Shown one piece after another: positions 14,172 through 21,555 of a stretch of DNA of 21,555 nucleotides. Location of the stretch: positions 1 through 21,555 of the IMG/VR virus record IMGVR_UViG_3300005293_000055; one strand, given 5' to 3'. The DNA comes from a virus. How positions within the stretch are numbered: position 1 is the stretch's first letter; each line of letters opens with the position of its first letter. Made by a program: the position numbers and the translations under genes. The notes under the pieces were generated by a model. It had not been told where the DNA came from. It was given only the letters and a program-made list of their open reading frames with translations, and did no database searches.

Positions 14172-16754
14172 ATGAAATTTCAATTAGACTTTAAAAGTGA
14201 CGATTTCGGGAAGAAAACAATAGATGAACCTTTCGGGCTTGATGCAATTTCTTTTTCCTTAAAACAGAAGGAAAATGGCATGGCTAGAGATATATCATTA
14301 ACAGGTGGCGAAGCAATGTTCGAGTTTACACACATGAGAAATCACGAACTTAAACAATTACTTTACTATCATAGAAAGTTTGGGTATGAAGCATTAGTTA
14401 ATCTAATAATAGAAATAGACGAAAACAATAAATTCGTTTGTGAACTAGATTTTGCAAACTCAGAAACTGATGATTTAGAGTATTTTAAATGCAAAGGAAT
14501 ACAACAGGGAGTTTTTCAAGTTTTAAAGCGTAGAAATGAAGCAAAAGTAGATGTAAAGAGCGATTCTGATTTAGATGGAAACTTTATAGGCGGGTTAGTT
14601 CCTGATAATATGCTTTTATTAGCTAAGCCTGTACTTCAAATAAGTGAATTAAAACAAAGTGTAACAAACGGAGGTACATTTAATGGTTATGGTCAGGACG
14701 CAATGTTTTTTTCTATCGCTGATACTATAGTGACTTATGATATAGAAAATACATATGTTCCATTTAATAAAAGCACTTTATTACCCCCTAAATATTCAAA
14801 TGAACAATATAAGGAAGCTGTTAATTTAAATACAATAGTAGAAGCTAAAAGCAATCTTAATTCAGTAGTAATAAACATTAAAGGATTATCTGTAAATGTT
14901 GGAGATATTGGATTTAGCACTAGAAAAACATTATCTATTATTTATTCAAAAACTTTTGATACTAGCCAATCTACAACAATTAGATTAGAAGATACAAACG
15001 GAACATTAAGCGTTGTAAATAAAGATTATTTAGTAACTATTCCAACTATTGAAAGAGACGTTAAAATTGCTATAATTGTAACTGTTTTCCAACCTTATAC
15101 ATTACCAGCTACTAATCCAGTAAGTACATCTTCTGTTTCAATAACTTTGTCAGGGAATATTAAAATTTCAGCAGAAAGCACAGCGTATAATTCTATTTCA
15201 AGTTCGTTAAGGTTAGTTGATGTCATGCGCCAAGTTGTAAAGTCTTCATCTGGATTAGATATAAATGCGCCTAGATTTGAATTAGGAGGCGAATTTTATG
15301 ATAATAGATTATTAGATGGTAATTATCTAAGAGGTATAAATGATAAAAGTTTTTCAGTATCATTGGAAGATTTAGAAAATTCATTAACTGAAATGAAAGG
15401 CGACTGGGAAATAGGAATCGATGGTAAAATATTTTTCGGAATTGAGCAAGATTTTTATACTCAAATAGAAAGCGGTTTTTTTGATAATACCCAGTTTTCT
15501 GAGATGAACAAGACATTTAATCCTAAATACAAAGTAAATGAATTTAGATATACATATAAAAATTATCAATCATTAAAAGAAAACGAAGAGCCTAATAGTG
15601 CCGACACTATTCATGGAGAAAGTAGGTTTACATTATTTAATAAGTTAGTAGAGAATAAAAAAGAAAATAATATAGAATGGACTAGAGATGCTTTTTTAAT
15701 TGAGGAAACCCGTAAAAAAGCATTGATTATAGAGAAAAATACAGCATCTCAAAATGATGACACTTTGTTTTGTATAGACTCTATAAATACAAATCACGAT
15801 AACACATTTACAGAATCTTCACCGTTAACACATTCTTTTTCTGCATCCACTCATAGACTTACATTAACTAATGATGGCACTGTTAACTTTATTTCTCTAG
15901 GAATACAAGTGGGAAGCCAATTTATAATAGAACCTACAGATAAAAATACAGGAACATACACGGTATTTGCAGTAATTAATAATTTATTAGAACTGACAGG
16001 AACTAATTCGGGAGCAGTTGGAAACGGTACTAGATCAACAACCTATACATACACTTTAAAAGAATCTCTTGTTCCATTTACAAATTATACTGATCAGGGA
16101 TTTACTGAGACTGAAAATTTAGGCTCTGCAAACAGTTACAGCAATAGACGTTATTCAATAGCGCGTAACGTTTACAACTATTGGAAATCGTATTTAGCAA
16201 CCTGTAATTTATATTGGAAAGACAAACCTTTAAAAAACACATGGTATAAAAATAACGGTGATTATACAACTAAATATGCAGGAGTTAAACTAACAGAAAA
16301 AGCCGATTTCACACCCGACAATCCTATTTTGTCGCCAATATTATACAATGATATTGTTTTTGCAAATGTAGAGTTTGAAGACTTCATAACGCTTCAAAAT
16401 AATATTAGATCACAAAGGGGTTACATTAGGACAATCGACAATAACGAGCAAGTTATAAAGATTTATCCTGTAGATATGGAGTATAAACTATTGGAAAAAG
16501 AATTGACTATTAAAGGAGAAGAAAAGTACGAGCCTGTAGGAATGAGTATTTCTACTGAGCATAGTTATATCTTAATCAATAACCAAACAAGGATTTCATC
16601 TTTGCAATGGGAAATTAAAGGACAAAAGCTGTATTTATATGATGAGAATCGTTATAGATTGTATAATCCTGTCTTTTGGCATGAAGTTGCAATAAATAAT
16701 GCTTTTGCTGATAGCATAGAACAATTGGAATCGTGGTTAAATTTGGTTAATTAA
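14172..16754 (+). CDS. Distal tail / baseplate hub candidate, 860 aa
   Basis: Follows the tape measure, as distal-tail and tail-associated hub proteins do. The N-terminus (MKFQLDFKSDDFGKKTIDEP, then FEFTHMRNHELKQLLYYH) looks like an attachment domain to the tail tip. A long beta-rich middle with Ser/Thr/Asn repeats contains SVSITLSGNIKISAESTAYN. A second conserved-looking part has FNPKYKVNEFRYTYKNYQSL and IARNVYNYWKSYLATCNLYW. The C-terminus reads LSTEHSYIL-like and ends LESWLNLVN. No peptidase or lysozyme motif is seen. The size fits a fused Dit/Tal type protein of Bacteroidota siphoviruses. Last gene before promoter P5. Confidence 0.6.
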   Translation: MKFQLDFKSDDFGKKTIDEPFGLDAISFSLKQKENGMARDISLTGGEAMFEFTHMRNHELKQLLYYHRKFGYEALVNLIIEIDENNKFVCELDFANSETDDLEYFKCKGIQQGVFQVLKRRNEAKVDVKSDSDLDGNFIGGLVPDNMLLLAKPVLQISELKQSVTNGGTFNGYGQDAMFFSIADTIVTYDIENTYVPFNKSTLLPPKYSNEQYKEAVNLNTIVEAKSNLNSVVINIKGLSVNVGDIGFSTRKTLSIIYSKTFDTSQSTTIRLEDTNGTLSVVNKDYLVTIPTIERDVKIAIIVTVFQPYTLPATNPVSTSSVSITLSGNIKISAESTAYNSISSSLRLVDVMRQVVKSSSGLDINAPRFELGGEFYDNRLLDGNYLRGINDKSFSVSLEDLENSLTEMKGDWEIGIDGKIFFGIEQDFYTQIESGFFDNTQFSEMNKTFNPKYKVNEFRYTYKNYQSLKENEEPNSADTIHGESRFTLFNKLVENKKENNIEWTRDAFLIEETRKKALIIEKNTASQNDDTLFCIDSINTNHDNTFTESSPLTHSFSASTHRLTLTNDGTVNFISLGIQVGSQFIIEPTDKNTGTYTVFAVINNLLELTGTNSGAVGNGTRSTTYTYTLKESLVPFTNYTDQGFTETENLGSANSYSNRRYSIARNVYNYWKSYLATCNLYWKDKPLKNTWYKNNGDYTTKYAGVKLTEKADFTPDNPILSPILYNDIVFANVEFEDFITLQNNIRSQRGYIRTIDNNEQVIKIYPVDMEYKLLEKELTIKGEEKYEPVGMSISTEHSYILINNQTRISSLQWEIKGQKLYLYDENRYRLYNPVFWHEVAINNAFADSIEQLESWLNLVN

Positions 16755-16773
16755 AAAACAATAATTACATTTG
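16742..16773 (+). promoter_or_regulatory. Bacteroidota-type promoter P5
   Basis: TACATTTG at 16766-16773 is the -7 element, and TTTG at 16742-16745 is the -33 element with a 20-nt spacer. This is the best complete match in the window. The -33 element lies in the end of the preceding gene. Downstream, CATAAACAA at 16781-16789 marks the transcript start region, shared with P3. Confidence 0.75.
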
Positions 16774-16779
16774 TCTCAG

Positions 16780-16891
16780 CCATAAACAAAGTAGGTTTTG
16801 TTTATAGTTTAGATTTTGGGGAATCAAATATCATGTGAAGTTACATGAAGCCATTAATAACACTAAAGCACCTTTAAACGGGTGCTTTTTT
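16780..16891 (+). ncRNA. Candidate structured leader or small RNA with three hairpins
   Basis: About 112 nt lie from the P5 start region to terminator T4, with no ORF above about 10 codons. Three stems follow in order: ATAAACAAA/TTTGTTTAT (16782-16790 with 16797-16805, 9 bp), TCATGT/ACATGA (16831-16836 with 16843-16848, 6 bp) and the terminator. The 5' stem contains the CATAAACAA box shared with the RNA at 3534. It could be a free small RNA or an attenuator for the Cys-rich gene at 16906. Structure is read by eye, not computed. Confidence 0.5.
16865..16891 (+). terminator. Rho-independent terminator T4
   Basis: AAAGCACC (16865-16872) pairs with GGTGCTTT (16881-16888), loop TTTAAACG, T-run 16886-16891. 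It lies only 14 nt before ATG 16906 and no promoter fits between, so the gene at 16906 depends on read-through. Confidence 0.85.
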
Positions 16892-16905
16892 AATTTATAG
16901 AAATT

Positions 16906-17604
16906 ATGGAAAAAGAATGTGCATGCAAGAAGCTAATCAAAGACGATAAAGTTACATTAATAACTGAATGTAATGTTTGCAAAAAGAATCGGAGAAAAGA
17001 CTTAAATTTACTTATTGAATTATGCAAAACAGTATCGGATATTGTAAAAAAACCTGTTCCACAATATAATAAAACAGTTATTTCTACCTTCGAAAGAATA
17101 AAAGAAGCTGTAGAGTCAGAAAATTTATTTGTAGTAAATGAATCTAGAGAAAAAATAAAGATTAGATTATCTCATACGTCAGGAGACGATGTAGTATTTA
17201 AACACGTTCCTGAGCATAAAGAAAAAGATAATCATTTAGAGGACGCTTTAGGCTATATATGTCCTAAATTCTTTGAAAAATTAACACCTACAATAGACGA
17301 TATTTCTTACGCAATTAAAAAAGAATTGGAAGAACAATACTCAGGAACTATAATAAACGACGAAACAAGAGCGTTAATGTGCTTTGATGGATTAATATCT
17401 AAAATACCGAAAGGATGGTCAATTTTTCATTTTAAGAAAGCAGAACTTGTTAATAATGAAGATAAGAAATGTAATTGCTGGACATTAAAAAAACATACTA
17501 AATTAAATGGCAATATAGGCGTTTTCCCTGACTACAATCATTCGTTTGATTTAATAGATTTTTATAAATGTATTCAATGCGAAAAAGAATATTATTTTAA
17601 ATAA
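16906..17604 (+). CDS. Cys-rich putative zinc-binding protein, 232 aa, moron-like
   Basis: Both ends carry a CxC plus CxxC set: Cys5, Cys7, Cys22 and Cys25 at the N-terminus (ECACKKL..., CNVCKKNRR), and Cys189, Cys191, Cys222 and Cys225 at the C-terminus (KCNCWTLKK..., KCIQCEKEYYF). Each set could hold one zinc ion. The centre is charged and helical (LLIELCKTVSDIVKK; DDISYAIKKELEEQY). No signal peptide or membrane span. It sits between the tail hub and baseplate genes but is bracketed by T4 upstream and T5 downstream, the usual layout of an inserted accessory gene. It might bind nucleic acid or a host protein, or be a metal-stabilised tail part. I do not recognise the family. Confidence 0.65.
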   Translation: MEKECACKKLIKDDKVTLITECNVCKKNRRKDLNLLIELCKTVSDIVKKPVPQYNKTVISTFERIKEAVESENLFVVNESREKIKIRLSHTSGDDVVFKHVPEHKEKDNHLEDALGYICPKFFEKLTPTIDDISYAIKKELEEQYSGTIINDETRALMCFDGLISKIPKGWSIFHFKKAELVNNEDKKCNCWTLKKHTKLNGNIGVFPDYNHSFDLIDFYKCIQCEKEYYFK

Positions 17605-17658
17605 TCAAATATGGAAACTTTCTAATACATTTACAAAACTCAATTAGCTTATTTTTTT

Positions 17659-17694
17659 ACTCCAATTCATTTTTATAATGGTTGGAGTTTTTTT
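17659..17694 (+). terminator. Probable terminator T5
   Basis: ACTCCAA (17659-17665) pairs with TTGGAGT (17682-17688) around a 16-nt loop, and a run of seven T follows (17688-17694). It is 55 nt after the Cys-rich gene. The loop and 3' arm hold ATG 17678 of a possible small ORF, so the hairpin could also hide that start. Confidence 0.65.
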
Positions 17695-17806
17695 ATTATA
17701 TTTGCTTGTGAAAAGATTTGCTAACTTAGCTGAGTGCATTTCTTCTAAAATAGAAATGGATAGTAAGAGACTATCGGAATCTTTTTTTAATCCAACGTTG
17801 AGATAA
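17678..17806 (+). CDS. Possible small membrane protein, 42 aa (overlaps terminator and promoter)
   Basis: ATG 17678 opens MVGVFLLYLLVKRFANLAEC, ISSKIEMDSKRLSESFFNPTLR, stopping at TAA 17804-17806, 9 nt before the next gene. It has a short hydrophobic N-terminus of about 10 residues, then an amphipathic, charged helix. Against it, the first third is also the arm of terminator T5 plus the -7 element of promoter P6, and the later part folds into hairpins. From P6 only a near-leaderless GTG at 17708 (32 residues) could be used. I treat it as an open alternative to a non-coding leader. Confidence 0.35.
   Translation: MVGVFLLYLLVKRFANLAECISSKIEMDSKRLSESFFNPTLR
17697..17704 (+). promoter_or_regulatory. 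Possible promoter P6 for baseplate and fibre genes
   Basis: TATATTTG matches the -7 element and begins 2 nt after the T-run of T5, the same terminator-then-promoter layout as T3/P4. No good -33 match lies at the right distance. The following 110 nt contain inverted repeats at 17737-17758 (7 bp) and 17759-17775 (GATAGT/ACTATC). Confidence 0.45.
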
Positions 17807-17815
17807 CAGGGGAAT

Positions 17816-18628
17816 ATGACAGTTAAGCCGTTTATAAATTTATACAGAACAACTCAGGAGGCTTTTTTCTTCAAGAATAGCCAATTAAACACGCAATATA
17901 TTTTTAAAGGTGTTCAACTACTCCCTAATAATACAGCTAAATACATTCAAGTTACTGATACCCCAAACGGTATAGATTTAGAAGACTGGACTGTTAACAT
18001 TGTAGATTTAGACAGCGGAATTAAAACAGATATTACTCCTTACTTCTTTGTTGATTCACTTGCAAACGATTTAGATGGCGCACCTCAGTTGTATTGGTCG
18101 CTTACAAACGTGCCTTTTGACTTTGGATATAGTTTAGTTTATTTAGAAATTTATGAGGCTTTAGGGGGTGAATATTTTTATTCTACACCTTTTCTATTAA
18201 CCGATATTGAAAGCGAAAAAGTTTCTCAATTTCATTACAAAGACAGTAAAGACGAAGTTTATCAAAGTATTGGATTGCAATCGTGGTTTGATCAAGAAGA
18301 CAAAAAGACTGAACTTACTACTTACTACGAATTATCTACACGTAATACAGTATCAAAAGCTATTAAGACAAGTCAATTAGAAATATACAGGACTGAACCA
18401 ATGCCTAAAAACGTATTGATAAACTTATCTTATATTTTAGAAAGTCCTATTTGCTACATTAATTACATCCGTAGCTCATTGTATGAAGCAATTGACATTC
18501 CTAAAAAAACATCTCAGGAAAACTTCGGAGAAATAGAATTTACAGTTTCGCCAAATTACAATGATAACTTTTTTGGTATTCCTGATTACTTAGGCATAGA
18601 TTACGGAACAGCAGACTATAATATTTAA
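17816..18628 (+). CDS. Probable baseplate or tail-tip structural protein, 270 aa
   Basis: MTVKPFINLYRTTQEAFFFK begins a beta-rich chain with many aromatic residues (YFFVDSLANDLDGAPQLYWS, FGYSLVYLEIYEALGGEYFY). The motif HYKDSKDEVYQSIGLQSWFDQEDKKTEL sits near the centre, and the end is acidic (FFGIPDYLGIDYGTADYNI). No signal peptide or membrane span. It lies between the tail hub and the fibre genes, 4 nt before the collar-domain gene, so it may link the tail tip to fibres. The function is inferred from place and composition. It starts after the P6 leader with a purine-rich CAGGGGAAT before ATG, one of the few G-rich pre-start sequences in the window. Confidence 0.5.
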   Translation: MTVKPFINLYRTTQEAFFFKNSQLNTQYIFKGVQLLPNNTAKYIQVTDTPNGIDLEDWTVNIVDLDSGIKTDITPYFFVDSLANDLDGAPQLYWSLTNVPFDFGYSLVYLEIYEALGGEYFYSTPFLLTDIESEKVSQFHYKDSKDEVYQSIGLQSWFDQEDKKTELTTYYELSTRNTVSKAIKTSQLEIYRTEPMPKNVLINLSYILESPICYINYIRSSLYEAIDIPKKTSQENFGEIEFTVSPNYNDNFFGIPDYLGIDYGTADYNI

Positions 18629-18632
18629 GACT

Positions 18633-19202
18633 ATGACATACGCACAAATACATGATTTAATAACCGATAATCTAGAAAGTAATACTAAAATCCCAGCTTC
18701 AAAACATAGGGAAGTAGAATATGCATTGCTTGATTATATTCAGGCTAACTTAGCTCAATCAGGAGATATAAAGCTAATAAAATGTGATGTAGATTATTTG
18801 AATGCTAATTTTGAACCTACAGGTTTAGGTAAAAATCTACGTTTAGGATGGGCGATTTGTAACGGTAACATACACAGCGGGCAACAGGTGGAAAATTTAG
18901 CAGGACGTACTGTAATTGGGTGGGGAGGTTCTTTCTCAACATTTGGAGCAGAAGGTGGCAGTCCTGATACAGTTTTAGTTTCTCACTTTCATAATTCAGT
19001 AGCGAGTGTAACTCCCGGAGGTGAATATTCTGCAACAAATAAATATACTGCCGCATTTAGAAATTCAGGTGGTGATTCTGCATATGGCTTACAAGGGACT
19101 GCAACAGCTACAAATACAGGTAGTACTTCTGAGGTTGGAGTATCAGGTGCAGGAAAAAACTATCAGCCTTATAAAGTTGAATTATACATACAAAAATTAT
19201 GA
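18633..19202 (+). CDS. Tail fibre protein with phage tail-collar domain, 189 aa
   Basis: The N-terminal 60 residues are helical (IHDLITDNLESNTKIPASKH), probably for trimerisation or attachment. From about residue 70 comes the collar/microcystin-dependent-protein pattern: LGWAICNGNIHSGQQVENLAGRTVIGWGG, then GAEGGSPDTVLVSHFHN with the usual His pair. A Gly/Ser/Thr-rich segment follows, and the end is GAGKNYQPYKVELYIQKL, the common closing motif of the family. Such domains sit at fibre tips and may bind host surface structures. The stop overlaps the next start (ATGA, 19199-19202), so the two fibre genes are coupled. Confidence 0.85.
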   Translation: MTYAQIHDLITDNLESNTKIPASKHREVEYALLDYIQANLAQSGDIKLIKCDVDYLNANFEPTGLGKNLRLGWAICNGNIHSGQQVENLAGRTVIGWGGSFSTFGAEGGSPDTVLVSHFHNSVASVTPGGEYSATNKYTAAFRNSGGDSAYGLQGTATATNTGSTSEVGVSGAGKNYQPYKVELYIQKL

Positions 19203-21555
19203 GCTTAGTAATAACAAAGCAAACAGGGAATTTTTTTAGTCTAGTTTTAGACGGTGGAGAGCCTATAATATCAGAACAAAATAGACTTACCACTATTGGT
19301 GATTTATGTAATTTTAAAACTGCCAATGGTGCTAATTTAGTTCTAAAGCAAAATATTCCTTTTTCAGATGTTACGGTTGTAGCAAGTGGTACTTTTACTT
19401 TTGCTTCTGTTGATTCATTATGGGATAAGTTAATTGAAATTGGGTTCTTTGATGGCACTGCTATAATTCCTCCAGGAACAATAGTTAGATTTGATCAATT
19501 ACAAGATACATTTGATTATTTCGGTAGGGATGGACAGGTAGTAATAGTTAATGAATCTGAATTAAAATTAGAGACACAATCTATTGCTTTTTTATCACCA
19601 GAAGATAAAATAAAAATTGATGGAATTGAAGCAGGAGCTCAGAAAAATGTTCAATCAGATTGGAACGAGAGTAATCCTGATGTAGATTCTTTTATAAAAA
19701 ACAAACCCGCTATAATTGCAGATGCTGAGATAATATCCAACAAGCAAGACAATATGGATGTTGATGGTACGGGTCAAAAATACCCTACTGTTGATGCGGT
19801 AAATGATTTAACTAATACTATTGCACGTGCTACAATGGCGGTTGGTTTTATAGATACAACTGATAGCTTTGTATTATCTGTTGTAAATTCAACTACATTA
19901 GGCGTAGGAGCTTCTCAATATGGGATAGTATTTCCTGAGCATTTTAAAACTACACCATACGCTCCCGAAACAGGGATAAAGTTTTTGACAGCTAGAAACA
20001 TAGCACTGCCTATTTTCTCAGGGACAGGAACAGCGGTTAAATATGTAGGATGGAGAGAATCGGATGATACTATTTTATTCAGCAATGATCCTTATATTCA
20101 AAATATAGACATTTGTCAATTAGGTTTAGTTTTTATTAAATGGTCTGCGGGGGTAACATCATTTTTAGATGCTACAAGAGACGTTTTAACAGTTCCTGAT
20201 ATATCTGCTTATTCTAATCTTGAAACTGTAGGAATAGGCATTAAAAGCGATGTTATTGTAGGTCATACAGGATCAGGAATGACTATTAAAAATACAGCGG
20301 GAAGCGTTAAGGGTATTTCTGTAAATTGGCATGGTACAAATAATGATTTTAGAAATGTTACATCTGCTAATCCTTCTAATTTTCAAATATTAAGCCCTGC
20401 AAATAATCTAACTGCAACACCTCCAGCAATTACGACTACAGTTGTAGTAAGTAATTATTTTAACGGAACTGCAATTGTTCCAATACCAGCAGCTAACAAT
20501 GCAGCAGTACATGCTATATTATTGACAATAAGAGGCACTATAGTTATACAAGTAGCTGAACAATTCTTTGCTGATTTTCAGTCCGCAAAAGATAACGCTG
20601 CAACTGTTGTATTTTCAAATGTGCTTCCAATTGGTACTTATGTTGAAATAGGCAGATTAGTTAGTAAAAAAAGCACAACTAATTTAGCCAATAATGTCGA
20701 TGCTGTATTTATAAGCGGTGGTGGTAGTGGAGGCGGATCTGCTTCGGGCACTACAGATTTACAAGGTGCTTATAACGCTTCTGTAATTCCTCAGATTTTA
20801 ACATCTACATCTTTAGGAGCAGTAACAATAAAACGAGGCTCAGCAGCCGATACAGATGACATTTTAGTTGGGCAAAATGGGGCGGGGACTACTACATCTG
20901 GCTTAGATGGATCTGGTTTTTTTAAGGCTAAAAAAATAAGAGTAGGTAGCGGCCCAGGAAGTTCAGGTCTTAACTTTGAAGTTCTTGGCGTTTCCGGAGA
21001 AAATTTATATTGTTATGTTAGCAATGGCGATAACAATTGTTTTTTAGGCGTCAACGGAACAGGCCCATTAATGGGTACATTTTCATCTAAGTTAGATATG
21101 TATGTAGGGTCAGGTACAAAAGCTAGGGTATATAATACAGGAAATTTTGTTTTGCAAAACGGGGGCACATTCTCAGATAACGGAGTCGATAGATTACAAG
21201 TAGGAGGAACAGTTTTATCTACAGGTTTTAAAGTGACAGGAACGACAGGTTTTTTAAAATCTGATGGTACTGTTGATATAAGTGGCATTACTTTACCTCC
21301 TAATCCTGTTGGTTCTACTACTTACGGTATATCACAAGTAATTGGTGGTAGTGATTCATGGCAGATATTCGGAGAAGCTTCTGTTATAGATCAGGGTAAA
21401 ATGGTGTTTCAAGTAAATGACAATGGTTTGCCGATAGCTTCGGGTGGGCAATCTTTCGAGTTTAGATACTCGGCCGGTTCGTCAGGAGTAGCAAAAACCC
21501 CATTAATAGTAGATTACAATGATATAACAGCATTAACCAATTTTAAAGCTAGTGG
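19199..21555 (+). CDS. Long tail fibre / receptor-binding protein, 3' truncated by window, at least 785 aa
   Basis: The frame stays open from ATG 19199 (overlapping the collar gene's stop) to the last base, so the gene continues beyond the window. Near residues 138-170 it has KIDGIEAGAQKN followed by VQSDWNESNPDVDSFIKNKP, motifs that recur in tail fibres, the second typical of Bacteroidota phages. VDGTGQKYPTVDAVNDL follows. Near 505-515 a Gly/Ser linker (SGGGSGGGSASG) leads to LQGAYNASVIPQIL, then repetitive Gly/Thr/Asn/Val strands, as in a beta-helical shaft. The C-terminal tip, perhaps with a self-cleaving chaperone domain, is not in the window. It should determine host binding. Confidence 0.8.
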   Translation, partial: MSLVITKQTGNFFSLVLDGGEPIISEQNRLTTIGDLCNFKTANGANLVLKQNIPFSDVTVVASGTFTFASVDSLWDKLIEIGFFDGTAIIPPGTIVRFDQLQDTFDYFGRDGQVVIVNESELKLETQSIAFLSPEDKIKIDGIEAGAQKNVQSDWNESNPDVDSFIKNKPAIIADAEIISNKQDNMDVDGTGQKYPTVDAVNDLTNTIARATMAVGFIDTTDSFVLSVVNSTTLGVGASQYGIVFPEHFKTTPYAPETGIKFLTARNIALPIFSGTGTAVKYVGWRESDDTILFSNDPYIQNIDICQLGLVFIKWSAGVTSFLDATRDVLTVPDISAYSNLETVGIGIKSDVIVGHTGSGMTIKNTAGSVKGISVNWHGTNNDFRNVTSANPSNFQILSPANNLTATPPAITTTVVVSNYFNGTAIVPIPAANNAAVHAILLTIRGTIVIQVAEQFFADFQSAKDNAATVVFSNVLPIGTYVEIGRLVSKKSTTNLANNVDAVFISGGGSGGGSASGTTDLQGAYNASVIPQILTSTSLGAVTIKRGSAADTDDILVGQNGAGTTTSGLDGSGFFKAKKIRVGSGPGSSGLNFEVLGVSGENLYCYVSNGDNNCFLGVNGTGPLMGTFSSKLDMYVGSGTKARVYNTGNFVLQNGGTFSDNGVDRLQVGGTVLSTGFKVTGTTGFLKSDGTVDISGITLPPNPVGSTTYGISQVIGGSDSWQIFGEASVIDQGKMVFQVNDNGLPIASGGQSFEFRYSAGSSGVAKTPLIVDYNDITALTNFKAS

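Noticed and set aside
19108-19458. 116-codon open frame on the minus strand
   Set aside because: It lies opposite the collar and fibre genes, has no start context or protein features, and the + strand genes explain the sequence.
21013-21288. 91-codon open frame on the minus strand, Pro/Val/Leu-rich
   Set aside because: It is the complement of the Gly/Thr-rich fibre shaft; the composition is a by-product of the + strand codons.
1-21555. tRNA genes, CRISPR arrays, insertion sequences, integrase or attachment sites
   Set aside because: I saw no cloverleaf-like segment, regular repeat-spacer series, transposase or recombinase motifs, or long terminal repeats on reading both strands.

Overview
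The window is the late (virion structure) region of a tailed phage or prophage of the siphovirus type with an HK97-fold capsid. It most likely comes from a Flavobacterium-like member of the Bacteroidota. Three things point to that host: the DNA is AT-rich, intergenic regions carry the Bacteroidota -7 promoter element TAnnTTTG, and starts lack Shine-Dalgarno sequences and instead follow A-rich leaders ending in ATTATG. Every supported gene is on the + strand. No integrase, replication gene, recognisable endolysin, tRNA or CRISPR array is visible, so lysogeny cannot be judged from this piece.

Region 1 (1-1960) is a run of small accessory genes. It starts with the 3' end of an unknown gene. A promoter (about 264-294) is followed by two small cytoplasmic proteins, two tiny single-span membrane peptides joined by ATGA overlaps, a signal-peptide-bearing outer-membrane beta-barrel candidate, and two more tiny membrane peptides around a small phage protein carrying an EANAKLIACSPEMLEAL motif. 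A terminator at 1922-1957 closes the block.

Region 2 (1960-9760) is packaging, head and connector. A promoter is followed by a candidate small terminase, then the large terminase (ATPase plus nuclease motifs). After it come a promoter and a strong hairpin terminator, then portal, a 41-residue overlapping gene, prohead protease, major capsid protein with an N-terminal scaffold-like domain, a small unknown protein, head-tail connector and tail-completion candidates, a small unknown protein and the major tail protein with an Ig-like tail domain.

Region 3 (9722-16754) is the tail. After a terminator/promoter pair come an acidic unknown protein, a minor structural candidate, a helical small protein, a tail-assembly-chaperone candidate, the 907-residue tape measure protein and an 860-residue distal tail/hub candidate.

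Region 4 (16755-21555) is baseplate and fibre. A promoter, a three-hairpin leader and a terminator precede a Cys-rich gene that looks like an inserted accessory gene. Another terminator/promoter unit follows, overlapping a possible 42-residue membrane ORF. Then come a baseplate-type protein, a tail-collar-domain fibre and a long tail fibre/receptor-binding protein that runs open off the right edge.

The most notable pattern is in the control regions. At two sites (3520-3621 and 16766-16891) a TAnnTTTG promoter is followed within 7 bases by CATAAACAA, then about 90-110 nt of RNA with hairpin potential ending in an intrinsic terminator just before the next gene. The promoter at 287 shares the exact start TTTG-NN-CCAACA with the one at 3520. 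These could be phage-encoded small RNAs or attenuator leaders that need anti-termination for late expression.
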